From Methylobacterium sp. FF17 (lineage in GTDB: Bacteria; Pseudomonadota; Alphaproteobacteria; Rhizobiales; Beijerinckiaceae), in assembly GCF_025813715.1 (NCBI RefSeq), contig NZ_CP107532.1, positions 682,001-746,000 on the forward strand: 64,000 nt of DNA. Reading direction: 5' to 3'. Every line of letters starts with the position of its first letter. Position 1 is the stretch's first letter. Below are positions 1 to 9,823 of the stretch, piece by piece. The notes beneath the pieces are model-generated. The model worked only from the letters and a program-made list of their open reading frames with translations. It made no database searches and was not told the DNA's origin. Made by a program: the position numbers and the translations under genes.

Positions 1-870
1 CGAGACCCGAGGGAAGGCTTGCCACGCCCGAGATCTACGAGGATCCCGATGTCGTACCGCCCTTTGTTTTTAAATAACCGAGCGTTAACCGCTGGAAATT
101 GTTCCGCCCCGACGTTCCCGTCAGCGCAGGGTCACTTTGTGCGAGCGTGTTCCCGGCGGCAACTCGGAATCGTGATCGGTCCGGCGGTTCCCCGGGGCTG
201 TTGCCGCCGTGCAACGTTGATCAGACGGCTAAGTGCCTGTTCCGGAGGCAGGTTTCGGCACAGGAAAGAGCCATCCGGGGTCGCTCGACCGGTCGGTCGG
301 ACGCGTGCAAGTCACAGAAAATACGGAATAATTCTTGATGTTTGACACATTCCTGATCTGCGCCTGGAGAATAGACGGCTGGTGATCCGATGGGTTTTCT
401 CGAAGAAGATTCTTCTCGCGCGAGGGGATGCGGATCTGGGGAGAACCAGGGCACAACCAGCAGTTCACCGCAGGGGAGAGGCTCCGTCGCAACGAATCAC
501 GCCGCTGCAGGGATGAAAGGGAAGATTGTTTCCCAGGTCGGCGGTCCCGAAGTGCAGGCCAGTTCGTGAATGGTTTCCGTCGAGGTCGGAAACGTCGTCG
601 CTCGTCTCCATCCCCGGGCGATACGAAATCCGCGTGCAACGTGCGTGGGGCGATATGATTCTCGGTCGCCGATACGCTTCGCGCTGACGCGAATAGGTCG
701 GGCCCTCAGTCCCCTGGTGGATCGGGGACGCGGGCGACGCGACGTTGCACGCAGTCGACCAGGACACCGATCCGTAGAACTGTTCGTGAACCGGGTGAAT
801 CATCGAGCGACCGGCCGGTGGATGCGTCCCTCCGGCGTCGATGGTGCGGCGCGTCGTCGGCCCGCGCCGA
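1..870. other. Gene-free stretch, no convincing coding sequence
   Basis: No reading frame here has recognisable motifs or a plausible start with a ribosome site; the short open frames on both strands are Arg/Ser/Pro-rich, as expected of chance frames in GC-rich DNA. A local AT-rich island lies at about 300-420. It holds a perfect TTGACA hexamer at 342-347, the dyad GAATAATTC at 326-334 and GAAGAA-ga-TTCTTC at 402-415. No tRNA, tmRNA or RNase P signature was seen. It could hold an sRNA or a promoter for something outside the window, but nothing proves this. Confidence 0.5.
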
Positions 871-1500
871 TCAGGCAGGCCGGAGGCGATTCGCGGCTTC
901 GGCCGAGCGGCGAATCAGGTCCGGGTCCGGCGTACCCGGGGGGACGACCCAGCTCCCGCCCACGCAGAGCACCGGCTTCAGGGCGAGCCAGTCCGGGGCC
1001 GTCGCCTCGGCGATGCCGCCGGTGGGGCAGAATCGGACATGCCCGAAGGGACCCGCCAGGGCCTTCAGCGCCTTGATGCCGCCGGCGGCTTCGGCCGGGA
1101 AGAACTTGAAGCGGTCGAGCCCATGGTCGAGCCCGCGCATGATGTCCGCCGCGTTCGCCACGCCCGGCAGGTAGGGAACACCGCGCGCCAGCGCGGCCTT
1201 GGTCAGCGGGTCGGTGAGACCGGGGCTGACGATGAAGGTCGCACCGGCCTCCAGGGCGGCATCGAGGTCGCGTTCGTTGAGGACCGTCCCGGCGCCCACC
1301 ACCGCGCCGTCCACGCGCGCCATGATGCGGATCACGTCGAGGGCGGCCGGGGTGCGCAGGGTCACCTCCAGCGCCGTCAGCCCCCCCGCCACCAGGGCAG
1401 CGGCGATGGGCTCGGCCTGGTCGACCGACTCCACCACCAGGACCGGGATGACGGGAACGGAACGCATCAGGGCATCGATGGAGGTCATCATGGAGGTCAT
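871..1500 (-). CDS. eda: KDPG aldolase (2-dehydro-3-deoxy-phosphogluconate aldolase)
   Basis: This enzyme cleaves 2-keto-3-deoxy-6-phosphogluconate to pyruvate and glyceraldehyde 3-phosphate, the last step of the Entner-Doudoroff pathway. The 209-residue protein has normal family length and reads as one TIM barrel. Visible are the catalytic-Glu motif LEVTLRTP (about residues 44-51), the Schiff-base lysine motif FKFFPAE (about 130) and the phosphate-binding PTGGI. It lies 33 bp downstream of edd on the same strand, so the two are almost surely one operon. AAGGA upstream of the first ATG supports this start; two further in-frame ATGs follow within four codons. Confidence 0.95.
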   Translation of the reverse strand: MTSMMTSIDALMRSVPVIPVLVVESVDQAEPIAAALVAGGLTALEVTLRTPAALDVIRIMARVDGAVVGAGTVLNERDLDAALEAGATFIVSPGLTDPLTKAALARGVPYLPGVANAADIMRGLDHGLDRFKFFPAEAAGGIKALKALAGPFGHVRFCPTGGIAEATAPDWLALKPVLCVGGSWVVPPGTPDPDLIRRSAEAANRLRPA

Positions 1501-1533
1501 GGAATCGCGTCCTTGGCGGGGGTGGAGCGGAAT

Positions 1534-3357
1534 CTAGAGGCCGGCGGCGGCGAGCATGGCCGAGGCGCCCTGCTCCGCGCCGTCGGCGCCGTGGCGCATG
1601 AAGGCGAAGAGCTCGCGACCGGTCCCGAAGGCCGGCGGCGGCGCGACGGCCTCCGTGCGGCTCGCCCACTCGGCCGGGTCGACACGGGCCTCCAGCGTCC
1701 CGTCCTCCGCACTCAGCCGGACGATGTCGCCATCGCGCAGCCGCGCCAGTGGGCCGCCGCCGAGGGCCTCCGGGCTGAGATGGATCGCAGCCGGCACCTT
1801 GCCGGACGCGCCCGACATGCGTCCGTCGGTGACGAGGGCCACGCGAAAGCCCCGGTCCTGCAGCACGCCGAGCTGAGGCGTCAGCTTGTGCAGTTCGGGC
1901 ATACCGTTGGCCCGCGGCCCCTGGAAGCGCACCACCACGACCACGTCGCGTTCCAGTTCGCCCGCCTTGAACGCAGCCATGACGTCGTCCTGGTCATCGA
2001 AGACGCGGGCCGGCGCCTCGATCGTCCAGCGGGAGGGCTCGACCGCGCTGGTCTTGAAGGTGGCGCGGCCGAGATTGCCCGCGACCAGCCGCATGCCGCC
2101 ATCCGGCTGGAAGGCGTCGGCAGGGCTGCGCAGGATGCTTTCGTCATGCGAGCGTGCGGGGGCATCCTCGAACACGAGTGCGTCGTCGATGAGCTTCGGG
2201 TCGCGGGCATGGTCGCGCAGGCGCGTGCCGGCCACGGTGAGGATGTCGTCATGAAGCAGCCCGGCATCGATCAGGCTGGCGATGACGTAGGACATGCCCC
2301 CGGCCGCGTGGAAGTGATTCACGTCGCCCGACCCGTTCGGGTAGACCTTGGCGACCTGCGGCACCACCGCCGAGAGCCGGTCGAAATCGGTCCAGTCGAG
2401 AACGATGCCCGCCGCCCGCGCGATGGCCGGCAGGTGGATGGCGTGGTTGGTCGAGCCCCCCGTGGCCAGGAGCCCGACCACCGCGTTCACGATCGCCCTT
2501 TCGTCGACGCAATGGCCGAGGGGCCGGTAGTCGTTGCCGTCGGCCCCGATCTCGGCGAGGCGGTGCACGGCCGCGCGGGTCACCGCCTGGCGCAGCTTCG
2601 TGCCCGGATTGATGAAGGAGGCGCCGGGCATGTGCAGGCCCATCACGTCCATCATCATCTGGTTGGAATTGGCGGTGCCGTAGAAGGTGCAGGTGCCGGC
2701 CCCGTGATAGGAGGCGGATTCCGATTCGAGCAGCTCGTCACGCCCCACCTTGCCCTCGGCGTAGAGCTGGCGGATGCGCTGCTTCTCCTTGTTCGCCAGC
2801 CCCGAAGGCATCGGCCCGGCCGGGATGAGGACCATCGGCAGGTGCCCGAAGCGCAGGGCCCCGATGAGCAGTCCGGGCACGATCTTGTCGCAGATACCCA
2901 GCAGCGCCGCCCCGTCGAACATGCCGTGGCTCAGGGCCACCGCCGTGGAGAGCGCGATGGTGTCGCGGGAGAACAGCGACAGCTCCATGCCGCGCTGGCC
3001 TTGCGTGACGCCGTCGCACATCGCCGGCACGCCGCCCGCGACCTGGGCCGTCGCCCCGACCTCGCGGGCGAACAGTTTCATCTGCTCGGGGTAGCGGCCA
3101 TAGGGCTGATGGGCGGACAGCATGTCGTTGTAGGCGGTGACGATGGCGATGTTCATCGCGCGGCCGGATTTGATCGTCGCCTTGTCCTCGCCGGAGGCCG
3201 CGAATCCGTGCGCAAGGTTGCCGCAATTCAGCATCGGACGACGGACGCCGGAATCCCGCTCCCGGGCGATCAGGTCGAGATAGGCTTTCCGGGTCGGACC
3301 GGACCGTTCGATGACGCGGGCCGTGACGGCGGCGATGTCCGGGTGAAGCGCGCTCAT
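1534..3357 (-). CDS. edd: Phosphogluconate dehydratase
   Basis: The protein dehydrates 6-phosphogluconate to KDPG, the first committed Entner-Doudoroff step, using a [4Fe-4S] cluster. The 607 residues match the usual length of about 600. IlvD/Edd family signatures are present: NCGNLAHGF near the N-terminus, the cluster-type cysteines in [10 protein letters not shown] and GICDKIVPG, and [14 protein letters not shown] mid-protein. The frame stays open upstream, but the ATG at 3357 has a strong GAGGAGAG ribosome site about 8 nt before it, and the sequence beyond is low quality. It is followed by eda. With both genes present the cell can run the Entner-Doudoroff route. Confidence 0.95.
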   Translation of the reverse strand: MSALHPDIAAVTARVIERSGPTRKAYLDLIARERDSGVRRPMLNCGNLAHGFAASGEDKATIKSGRAMNIAIVTAYNDMLSAHQPYGRYPEQMKLFAREVGATAQVAGGVPAMCDGVTQGQRGMELSLFSRDTIALSTAVALSHGMFDGAALLGICDKIVPGLLIGALRFGHLPMVLIPAGPMPSGLANKEKQRIRQLYAEGKVGRDELLESESASYHGAGTCTFYGTANSNQMMMDVMGLHMPGASFINPGTKLRQAVTRAAVHRLAEIGADGNDYRPLGHCVDERAIVNAVVGLLATGGSTNHAIHLPAIARAAGIVLDWTDFDRLSAVVPQVAKVYPNGSGDVNHFHAAGGMSYVIASLIDAGLLHDDILTVAGTRLRDHARDPKLIDDALVFEDAPARSHDESILRSPADAFQPDGGMRLVAGNLGRATFKTSAVEPSRWTIEAPARVFDDQDDVMAAFKAGELERDVVVVVRFQGPRANGMPELHKLTPQLGVLQDRGFRVALVTDGRMSGASGKVPAAIHLSPEALGGGPLARLRDGDIVRLSAEDGTLEARVDPAEWASRTEAVAPPPAFGTGRELFAFMRHGADGAEQGASAMLAAAGL

Positions 3358-3544
3358 GGCCAAACTCTCCTCGCATCGGGGCAAAGCCCGCCGCCTCCCG
3401 CGATCGGTTGCGAGGACGGGCGTCGCTTCCATCTGAGCACGTCGGCATGCCAACGCACCGTTGCGTGATCTCGCTCCGACCCGTGCGCCGTCAATGGTGC
3501 GCGCGTGGATTCCCGGACCGGCCGGGAGCCGTTCGCGGGCCGAT

Positions 3545-3605
3545 CCCCGGCCGGAAACGGCCCGGGGTGATCGCTCCGCGCGACAGAACCGGCTTTTCCG
3601 GTTCT
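3545..3605. promoter_or_regulatory. Two adjacent hairpins in the edd / diguanylate cyclase spacer
   Basis: The first hairpin (3545-3567) pairs CCCCGG-CCG with CGG-C-CCGGGG around a GAAA tetraloop. The second (3585-3605) is a perfect 8-bp stem, AGAACCGG/CCGGTTCT, with a 5-nt loop. They sit between the divergent edd and cyclase genes, 54-114 nt upstream of the cyclase start, so they may be in its leader or act as an operator. Neither has a U-tract. Function is inferred only from position and symmetry. Confidence 0.35.
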
Positions 3606-3658
3606 TGAGCCGAAAGGTGTCCAATCCATCAGGAAATTTAACGGCCTTCAAGGATAGG

Positions 3659-4954
3659 ATGCACAGCATTGCGCCATCGCTTGCGGTCGATCCCATGCAT
3701 GATGTGAATCCGAGCCTGATCGAGGCAGCCCGAAGCAGGTCCTGGTATCGCCTGGCGCTTCCCGGCCCCCTCGAGGCCGGGTTCGCCGAGACGGTGCGGA
3801 TTTCGTCGGGCGCTTATCTCCAGTCCTGGCTCGTCGTCTTCATCCTGTTCAACGTCCTGTCCCTGAAACTGGACTTCGACGTCTTCGGTCCCGAGCGCGT
3901 CGTCGTTCCGGCGCTGCTCACCCTCGGCGTCTTCCTGCCGCTCACGATCGCGGCGATCATGGCCCTGCACGGCACACCGACGACGGTCCGCCAAGCGACG
4001 GTGGTGACGTCGGTGGCGCTGGTGGACATGGCGATCGTGCTCAACAGCGCGGAGATCGCGCCGCCGAGCCACGCGGACACCTACCGCATCCTGGCCGTGA
4101 TCGTGCCCCTCGTGGTCGGCATGATCGCACCGCTCTCGTTCCGCCACTGCCTCGTCTTCTGCGGCGCCGCGTTCGTGCTCTATGTCGCGTACGTGACCTG
4201 CCTCATGTTGCCGCGCAACGAGCCGACCGGACTGCCGCTGCTGATCGCCAGCCTCGTCCTCGTTCCCCTGAAGCTCGCCTATTCCCGCGAATGGACGCGG
4301 AAGGAGACCTTCCTGCTGACCCTGGAGAAGGCGCGCCGGGATGCGGATCTCGCCGAGGCCAACGCGCGCCTCGTCATCCTGTCCGAGACCGATGCACTGA
4401 CGGGCCTCGCCAACCGGCGCGCCTTCACGGTGGAGCTACAGGCCGGCTGGGCTCTCGCCTGCGCGAACGACGCTTGGTCGGCGGTGGCCCTGATCGACAT
4501 CGACGCCTTCAAGCGCCTCAACGATACCGCCGGCCACCCGGAGGGCGATCGCTGCCTCCAGCATGTGGCGGGCGTGCTGAAGGCCGCCGCCGAAGCCCAG
4601 GGCGCGCATATCGCCCGTTATGGCGGTGAGGAGTTCATCGTCCGCATGCCCCGGGCGGAGCCGGAGACGGCCTGGGCCCTCGCCGAGAGCCTGCGGGTCG
4701 CGGTCGCCCGAATGGCCTACCCGCATCCGGGGTTGGGCGAGACCGCGTCGGTGACGATCAGCGTGGGCGTCACCGCCGCGCATGGCAGCCTCGGGGCCCT
4801 CGGCGTCAGCGCCGGCGATCTCCTCAAATCCGCCGACGATGCGCTCTACCGCGCCAAGCGCGCCGGGCGGAACCGTGTCGAAGCCGCCTTGCTGGCGCCG
4901 GCGCCCGCCAATTCCGACGACCTCGCCGCCCCCGCCACGCACGAGATCGGGTGA
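3659..4954 (+). CDS. Membrane-bound GGDEF diguanylate cyclase
   Basis: The protein is predicted to make cyclic di-GMP from two GTP at the inner membrane. It has 431 residues: roughly the first 210 form five or six hydrophobic segments, followed by a short linker helix and a C-terminal GGDEF domain. The signature is RYGGEEF, and the domain carries [10 protein letters not shown] and [10 protein letters not shown], so catalysis should be intact. The RxxD inhibitory site expected five residues before GGEEF is absent (AQGA at that position), so product inhibition at the usual site is unlikely. ATG 3659 was chosen for its upstream AAGGATAGG; an in-frame ATG at 3695 is possible. It is transcribed divergently from edd and no EAL domain is nearby. 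Confidence 0.9.
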   Translation: MHSIAPSLAVDPMHDVNPSLIEAARSRSWYRLALPGPLEAGFAETVRISSGAYLQSWLVVFILFNVLSLKLDFDVFGPERVVVPALLTLGVFLPLTIAAIMALHGTPTTVRQATVVTSVALVDMAIVLNSAEIAPPSHADTYRILAVIVPLVVGMIAPLSFRHCLVFCGAAFVLYVAYVTCLMLPRNEPTGLPLLIASLVLVPLKLAYSREWTRKETFLLTLEKARRDADLAEANARLVILSETDALTGLANRRAFTVELQAGWALACANDAWSAVALIDIDAFKRLNDTAGHPEGDRCLQHVAGVLKAAAEAQGAHIARYGGEEFIVRMPRAEPETAWALAESLRVAVARMAYPHPGLGETASVTISVGVTAAHGSLGALGVSAGDLLKSADDALYRAKRAGRNRVEAALLAPAPANSDDLAAPATHEIG

Positions 4955-5065
4955 CGGGCGATCTCGGTGATGACCGCCCGAGTAGACGGACGCCCGGGGA
5001 TGATCGCACCGGCCGTGCGTCCCGGGGCTTCCGTGCGCCGCATCACGCTTTGCGCGGAACCTGAA

Positions 5066-5093
5066 ATCGAACCGGCTTTAAACGGCGTTCGAT
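5066..5093. terminator. Perfect 7-bp dyad downstream of the diguanylate cyclase
   Basis: ATCGAAC at 5066-5072 is mirrored by GTTCGAT at 5087-5093, with a further CG/CG pairing inside. It lies about 110 nt after the cyclase stop and about 125 nt before the DUF4336 gene. There is no clear U-tract, so it could equally be an operator for the downstream gene. Confidence 0.3.
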
Positions 5094-5217
5094 AGCCCTG
5101 CGCTCCGACGGTGCGTGGAGACCCCCCCAATCACCAGAAAGGCAGCGCGCCCAGACCGCAGAAGGGAGGCCGCTGTGGCGGTGATGGTCTGGATCATAGG
5201 CAGGCCGTCATCGAGCG

Positions 5218-6150
5218 ATGGACCTGAAGGCCCCCGGCGCTGGTTTCCCAGGGCAGACCACCTTCCGGGAGCCCAGCGACTTGGCGCACGACCTCAGCTA
5301 TCCGCCCCTGAACGTCCCGAAACAGGTCGCCGACGGCGTCTGGATCGTGGACGCGGCCCCCGTCCACGCGGGCGGGATACCCCTGCCGATACGCATGACG
5401 GTGCTGCGACTGGCCGGCGGCGAGTTGCTCCTGCACTCCCCCATTCCGTACCGCCCCGAGCTTCAGCACGCCTTGGAAAGGCTCGGACGCATCGGGCATC
5501 TCGTTGCCCCGAGCGTCGGTCACTGGATGTTCCTGAAGGACTGGCAGGCGGCCTGCCCCAATGCCATCACCTGGGCCGTACCGGGGCTCGAGGACCGTGG
5601 GCAGGTTCGCCGCTCCGGTGTTCGGATCGATGCGGAGCTCGGAGACAGGTCGCCACGGGTCTGGGCGAACGAGATCGATCAGGTGCTGATCGCCGGACCG
5701 GTGTTCAAGGAGGTCGCCCTCTATCACCGCGCGACCGGTTCGCTCCTCCTCACGGACCTCATCATCAATCTGGAGGCCGACCTTCTCCCCGTGCTCATCC
5801 GGCCGCTAGCCCGGGTGCTGGGGATCGTTGCGCCGGACGGCAAGGCACCGCTCTACCTCAGGCTCCTGCTGCGGACGAACCGTCGCGCGGTGGCTGACGC
5901 GGCGCGACGGCTCGTGGCGTTCGAGCCCGAACGGGTCATCTTCACCCACGGTCACTGGTTCGAGCGCAACGCCACCGAGGAACTGCGTCGTTCGCTGAGA
6001 TGGCTTCTCGGCAGCAGCGCGGTTGGCCGGGACGGGCTGCCGCCGTCCCGACAGAAGCGCGGTTCCCCGCCGACCTCGACGATTGTGGCTGGAGTGGCCC
6101 TTCTAGGGGTGGTCGCCCTACTCCTCGGCAGGCGAAGGAAGCGGCGCTGA
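5218..6150 (+). CDS. DUF4336 family protein with C-terminal membrane anchor
   Basis: The first 240 or so residues match DUF4336, a family with a metallo-beta-lactamase-like outline. Seen here are VWIVDAAPV, PIRMTVLRL, LLLHSPI and a late THGHWFER. The residues after 270 give one hydrophobic segment ending in RRRKRR, which suggests a C-terminal inner-membrane anchor with a positive cytoplasmic end. The biochemical role of the family is not established to my knowledge. The start is uncertain: no strong ribosome site precedes the ATG at 5218, but no better in-frame start precedes the conserved region. It stands alone between the diguanylate cyclase and tRNA-Leu. Confidence 0.75.
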   Translation: MDLKAPGAGFPGQTTFREPSDLAHDLSYPPLNVPKQVADGVWIVDAAPVHAGGIPLPIRMTVLRLAGGELLLHSPIPYRPELQHALERLGRIGHLVAPSVGHWMFLKDWQAACPNAITWAVPGLEDRGQVRRSGVRIDAELGDRSPRVWANEIDQVLIAGPVFKEVALYHRATGSLLLTDLIINLEADLLPVLIRPLARVLGIVAPDGKAPLYLRLLLRTNRRAVADAARRLVAFEPERVIFTHGHWFERNATEELRRSLRWLLGSSAVGRDGLPPSRQKRGSPPTSTIVAGVALLGVVALLLGRRRKRR

Positions 6151-6268
6151 GACGCGGCTCAGGGGCCGGCGACGGTCGCGTGGTTCAGGCTTTCGGGCAA
6201 AGCGGGGCACGCCGAACAACGTCCCGCTGCCAGCAACTCGCTGGCACCGTTCAAAATTTATGAGGAAT

Positions 6269-6355
6269 TGGTGCGGACGGCGGGACTCGAACCCGCACAG
6301 CCTTACAGCCGCAAGATTTTAAGTCTCGTGCGTCTACCGGTTTCGCCACGTCCGC
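6269..6355 (-). tRNA. tRNA-Leu(TAA)
   Basis: On the minus strand the acceptor stem GCGGACG pairs with CGTCCGC, followed by a discriminator A and an encoded CCA (6269-6271). The anticodon loop CTTAAAA puts anticodon TAA at 6319-6321, and the T-loop reads GGTTCGAGTCC. A long variable arm makes it class II, as expected for leucine, and the 87-nt length with CCA is normal. It reads the rare UUA codon. Confidence 0.97.
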
Positions 6356-6392
6356 ATGCCGGGACCAGCGGTAGCGGGGCCCGCCGGGGAGA

Positions 6393-7583
6393 TCAAGGCG
6401 TCCATCCGTAGAGCCAGGCGTAGCGGCGATTCAGGCCCTCCGGCCCGAGGCGGCGCATCACCGCGTTGCGGATCGGCCCGACCAGGGCACCGGCATGATA
6501 GGTTCGGCCGTTGGCGCGAGCGGCCTTGCGCACCCAACGGGCGCGGGCCGACCGGGCGACGGCGTATTGTAGGAGCGCCGCGGACAGATCCTGGGACGCC
6601 CCCGCGGGTCCGATGAGCTTGGTGAGCACGGCGGCATCCTCGATGGCGAGGGCGGCGCCCTGCGCCAGGAAGGGCAGGATCGGATGCGCGGCGTCGCCCA
6701 TGAGGGCCAGCCGCCCGCCCGCCATCGGTCGCGCCGCCGGCCGATCCTCGAGGGACCAGACCAGCCAGGAATCGGGGATCGCGAGCAGGCTCGCGAGTGG
6801 CGGGGCCGCGTCACGGAACCGGGCTCGCAGGATGGCAGGTTCGCCGAGTTGGCCCCAGCCCTCGCTGCCCGTCCGCTCGGGAACTACCGCGACGACGTTG
6901 ACGTGCTGACCGCCGCGGATGGGGTAATGCACGACGTGACGCCCGGCTCCGAGCCAGAGGCCGGTGCTCTCCGCGTCGAGTTCCGGCGGCAGCGCATCCC
7001 GAGGCACGATGGCCCGCCACGCCGCAGCCCGGCAGGAGCGCAGGTCCTGGCTGTCGAGGTGGCCGCGCAGGCGCGAGCGCACGCCGTCCGCAGCGATGAC
7101 GAGGTCGGCCGCGAAGGTCTCGGCACGGGCGCCGCTGCCGCTTTCCAGGGTGAGGTCGGCCCCGTCCGGCCGCTCGGCATAGCCGGTGACGTCACGGCCC
7201 ACGAGCAGCCGGATCTTCGGACGGCCCCGCACCGCGTCGAGCAGCAGGGTCTGCAGGTCGGCCCGGTGGATGACGTAGTAGGGCGCGCCGAAGGTGTCCC
7301 GATGGCTCGCCCCCAGCGCGACGCCGCCGATCGGCTCCCCGCCCCGAAGCGACCGCACCACGACCTGGGGCGGCTCGCTCGCCGCCCTGCGGAGCGCCGC
7401 ACCGAGGCCCAGGCCGATCAGCACCCGGCTGGCGTTCGGCGAGAGCTGGATGCCCGCCCCGACCTCGCTGAAACCGGTCCGTCGCTCGATCAGCGCCACG
7501 GTATGCCCGGCGCCGTCGAGGGCGAGCGCGGCCGTCAGACCGCCGATCCCGGCGCCCACGATGGCGATGTTCAGTCCCGACAT
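6393..7583 (-). CDS. FAD-dependent monooxygenase (UbiH / salicylate hydroxylase type)
   Basis: The 396-residue flavoprotein should use NAD(P)H and oxygen to hydroxylate an aromatic substrate. The N-terminal dinucleotide fold VGAGIGGLTAA starts near residue 7. The second FAD motif GDAAHPILPFLAQG occurs around residue 285, with a DG motif (AADGVRSRLR) in between. This order is that of the salicylate 1-monooxygenase/UbiH class; the substrate cannot be read from sequence. ATG 7583 starts right before the Rossmann strand, although its ribosome site is weak. The small zinc-finger gene ends 22 bp upstream on the same strand, so the two are probably co-transcribed. Confidence 0.85.
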   Translation of the reverse strand: MSGLNIAIVGAGIGGLTAALALDGAGHTVALIERRTGFSEVGAGIQLSPNASRVLIGLGLGAALRRAASEPPQVVVRSLRGGEPIGGVALGASHRDTFGAPYYVIHRADLQTLLLDAVRGRPKIRLLVGRDVTGYAERPDGADLTLESGSGARAETFAADLVIAADGVRSRLRGHLDSQDLRSCRAAAWRAIVPRDALPPELDAESTGLWLGAGRHVVHYPIRGGQHVNVVAVVPERTGSEGWGQLGEPAILRARFRDAAPPLASLLAIPDSWLVWSLEDRPAARPMAGGRLALMGDAAHPILPFLAQGAALAIEDAAVLTKLIGPAGASQDLSAALLQYAVARSARARWVRKAARANGRTYHAGALVGPIRNAVMRRLGPEGLNRRYAWLYGWTP

Positions 7584-7605
7584 CGGGCTGATCCCGTCCG
7601 GCGCG

Positions 7606-7860
7606 TCAGGCGGCGGCCGAGACCCGGTCGTCCCAGACGCAGGTAGCCGGGTCGGCAGTGCCGGCGGCCAGGGTCGGCCGATAGCGGAACAGGGTCGAGC
7701 AGTACTGGCAGATCGTCTCGGTCTCGGTGCCCATGTCGAGGAAGATGTGCGGATGGTCGAAGGGGGGCTTGGCCCCGATGCACATGAACTCCTTCGAACC
7801 GACATGAATCACGGCCACGCCGGGTTCGTTGTGGAAATGCGGCACCGCCTTGTCAGCCAT
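7606..7860 (-). CDS. Small zinc-finger (CHCC type) protein
   Basis: This 84-residue protein carries a Cys-x(8)-His-x-His ... Cys-x2-Cys arrangement: C in FMCIGAK, histidines in FDHPH, and the pair in ICQYCS. That is the pattern of the zf-CHCC family, which includes the NDUFS6 accessory subunit of mitochondrial complex I and small alphaproteobacterial homologues. It may therefore be a complex I-associated factor, though no nuo genes are in view. The start ATG 7860 gives normal length; an upstream in-frame start would add about 11 unconserved residues. Confidence 0.85.
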   Translation of the reverse strand: MADKAVPHFHNEPGVAVIHVGSKEFMCIGAKPPFDHPHIFLDMGTETETICQYCSTLFRYRPTLAAGTADPATCVWDDRVSAAA

Positions 7861-8083
7861 CGCCTCGTCCTGCCTGCCGGCCCGGTGGGACATGTCGCGT
7901 CCGCCCCGGGCACCGTGTGTGTAAGGGTCTGCCCGCCCCCGTCTCTATCCGCTCGCTCGCCATACGCCTAGTGCAATGCGGGCGGGCCGCCGGTGGGCGG
8001 CGGGTCCGCGAGGGTTGGCCTCGCGCACGCGCCACCGTACATATGGTGCGACCCGATCCGGCATCCGCACGAAACCGTCATCC

Positions 8084-8914
8084 ATGACCCAGAACGAACA
8101 GGCCGTCTCCGAGAGCGGACGCCGCTCGCCCCAGCCGCCGCTCCACGGCCCGGAGGGATTCGAAGGCATGCGCCGGGCGGGCCGGCTGACGGCGGAGGCC
8201 CTCGACGTGCTGATGGAGGCGACGGCCCCCGGCGTCACCACGGAGCAACTCGACAAGCTGGCCTACACCTTCGCCATGGACAACGGCGCCTATCCGGCCT
8301 CGCTGCTCTACCGCGGCTATCCGAAGTCGATCTGCACCTCCATCAACCACGTGGTCTGCCACGGCATCCCCAACGACAAACCCCTGCGCGAGGGCGACAT
8401 CGTCAACCTCGACATTTGCCTCATCCTCGATGGATGGCACGGGGATTCGAGCCGCATGGCCTATGTCGGCGAGGTTCAGCGCAAGGCCGAGCGCCTCTGC
8501 GAGATCACGCACGAATGCCTCATGCGGGGCATCGCGGCGATCAAGCCGGGCGGATCGACCACCGATATCGGCCGGGCGATCCAGGCCTACGCGGAGGCCG
8601 AGCGCTGCTCGGTGGTGCGCGATTTCTGCGGCCACGGCCTCGGGCGCACCTATCACGACGCCCCCACGATCCTGCACTACGTCGAGCCGAGCTACGACGT
8701 GAAGTTCCAGCCCGGGCAGTTCTTCACGGTGGAGCCGATGATCAATCTCGGGCGCCCGGCCGTGAAGGTGCTTTCCGACGGCTGGACGGCGGTGACGCGC
8801 GACCGCTCGCTCTCGGCCCAATTCGAGCACACCGTCGCGGTGACGGAGACGGGCGTGGAGATCTTCACCCTTTCGCCGAAGGGCCTGCACCAGCCGGTCC
8901 CCACGGCCGCCTGA
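8084..8914 (+). CDS. map: Methionine aminopeptidase, type I
   Basis: The enzyme removes the initiator methionine from nascent proteins. It has 276 residues with an N-terminal extension of about 20 residues before the pita-bread fold. All five metal ligands of the family can be matched: Asp in NLDICLI, Asp in HGDSSRM, His in CGHGLGR, Glu in FTVEPMI and Glu in FEHTVAV. The frame is open further upstream, but ATG 8084 starts a typical Met-Thr sequence. It is followed after only 10 bp by radC, so both genes should share a transcript. Confidence 0.95.
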   Translation: MTQNEQAVSESGRRSPQPPLHGPEGFEGMRRAGRLTAEALDVLMEATAPGVTTEQLDKLAYTFAMDNGAYPASLLYRGYPKSICTSINHVVCHGIPNDKPLREGDIVNLDICLILDGWHGDSSRMAYVGEVQRKAERLCEITHECLMRGIAAIKPGGSTTDIGRAIQAYAEAERCSVVRDFCGHGLGRTYHDAPTILHYVEPSYDVKFQPGQFFTVEPMINLGRPAVKVLSDGWTAVTRDRSLSAQFEHTVAVTETGVEIFTLSPKGLHQPVPTAA

Positions 8915-8924
8915 CGGCCAGCCC

Positions 8925-9698
8925 GTGAGCGCCCGGCCCCCGCCCCGACCCGACGCCTCGGGGGACGACCCGGGCAAGTCGAAACCGGGCATGTCGAACC
9001 CGGGCAAGCCGAAACCGGGCGAGTCCGAGCCGCATTATCTCGGCCATCGCGACCGACTGCGCGCCCGCTTCGCGCAGGCCGGCGCCGACGCGCTCCCGGA
9101 TTACGAACTCCTCGAACTCGCCCTGTTCCGCGCCATACCGCGCCGGGACGTGAAGCCCCTGGCCAAGGCGCTGATCCGGCGCTTCGGCAGCTTTGCCGAG
9201 GTGATCAGCGCCGAGCCCGCGCGACTTGCTGAAATCGAAGGCATCGGGGCCGGAATCATCGCCGATCTCAAGCTCATCGAAGCGGCAGGCCACCGGCTGG
9301 CGCGAGGCGCGATCGCCGAGCGGCCGCTGCTGTCGTCCTGGGCCGCCGTCCTCGAATATTGCCGCGCCACCATGGCCTTCGCGCCCCGCGAGCAGTTCCG
9401 GGTCCTGTTCCTCGACCGGCGCAACCACCTCATCGCCGACGAAGTCCAAGGCCGCGGCACGGTGGACCACACGCCCGTCTATCCCCGCGAGGTGGCGCGC
9501 CGGGCGTTGGAACTCTCGGCCACGGCGATCCTCCTCGCGCACAACCACCCGTCCGGCGACCCGACCCCCTCGGCCGCCGACATCCGCATGACCCGTGAGA
9601 TCATCGGCGTGCTCGATCCCCTGGGCATCGTGGTCCACGATCACATCATCCTCGGCCGGGAGGGGCACGCCAGCTTCAAGGGCTTGAAGTTGATTTGA
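8925..9698 (+). CDS. radC: RadC/JAB family DNA repair-associated protein
   Basis: This 257-residue protein has helix-hairpin-helix residues near 85-110 ([13 protein letters not shown]) and a C-terminal JAB/MPN domain with the metal motif [14 protein letters not shown]. It therefore belongs to the RadC family; the DNA repair role of RadC is itself disputed. The start is GTG at 8925, 10 bp after map. The first 35 residues are low complexity, built on a tandem 15-bp repeat (8971-9030), and precede the conserved [10 protein letters not shown]. An ATG within the repeat is an alternative start. Confidence 0.9.
   Translation: MSARPPPRPDASGDDPGKSKPGMSNPGKPKPGESEPHYLGHRDRLRARFAQAGADALPDYELLELALFRAIPRRDVKPLAKALIRRFGSFAEVISAEPARLAEIEGIGAGIIADLKLIEAAGHRLARGAIAERPLLSSWAAVLEYCRATMAFAPREQFRVLFLDRRNHLIADEVQGRGTVDHTPVYPREVARRALELSATAILLAHNHPSGDPTPSAADIRMTREIIGVLDPLGIVVHDHIILGREGHASFKGLKLI
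8971..9030 (+). repeat. Four tandem 15-bp units inside the radC N-terminus
   Basis: Four consecutive 15-bp units begin CGGGCAAGTC, CGGGCATGTC, CGGGCAAGCC and CGGGCGAGTC. They encode [15 protein letters not shown] and PGESE-type five-residue repeats. The number is a multiple of 15 so the frame is kept; copy number may vary between strains. Confidence 0.8.
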
Positions 9699-9781
9699 AC
9701 GTGCTACGTTGCACGTCAGAGAGGTAGGCGAAGACCCCGACGACGGGCCGCTGGCGCGCCTCTTGCCTAGCTGACGTGCTA
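9699..9781 (+). promoter_or_regulatory. Dyad and direct repeat ahead of the Anbu operon
   Basis: ACGTGC (9699-9704) and GCACGT (9711-9716) form a 6-bp dyad right after the radC stop. ACGTGCTA at 9699-9706 recurs exactly at 9774-9781, about 40 nt before the start of the ATP-grasp gene. The pair could be regulator sites in the operon promoter region; no clear -35/-10 pair was assigned. Confidence 0.25.
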
Positions 9782-9823
9782 GGTTTCTTGCCTGGGTGGT
9801 GGCGTTTCAAGGGAGAGGCGCGA

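Noticed and set aside
841..3468. Long open frame (875 codons) on the plus strand across edd and eda
   Set aside because: It is antisense to two clear enzymes, is rich in Arg/Gly/His, has no motif and reflects GC-rich codon structure.
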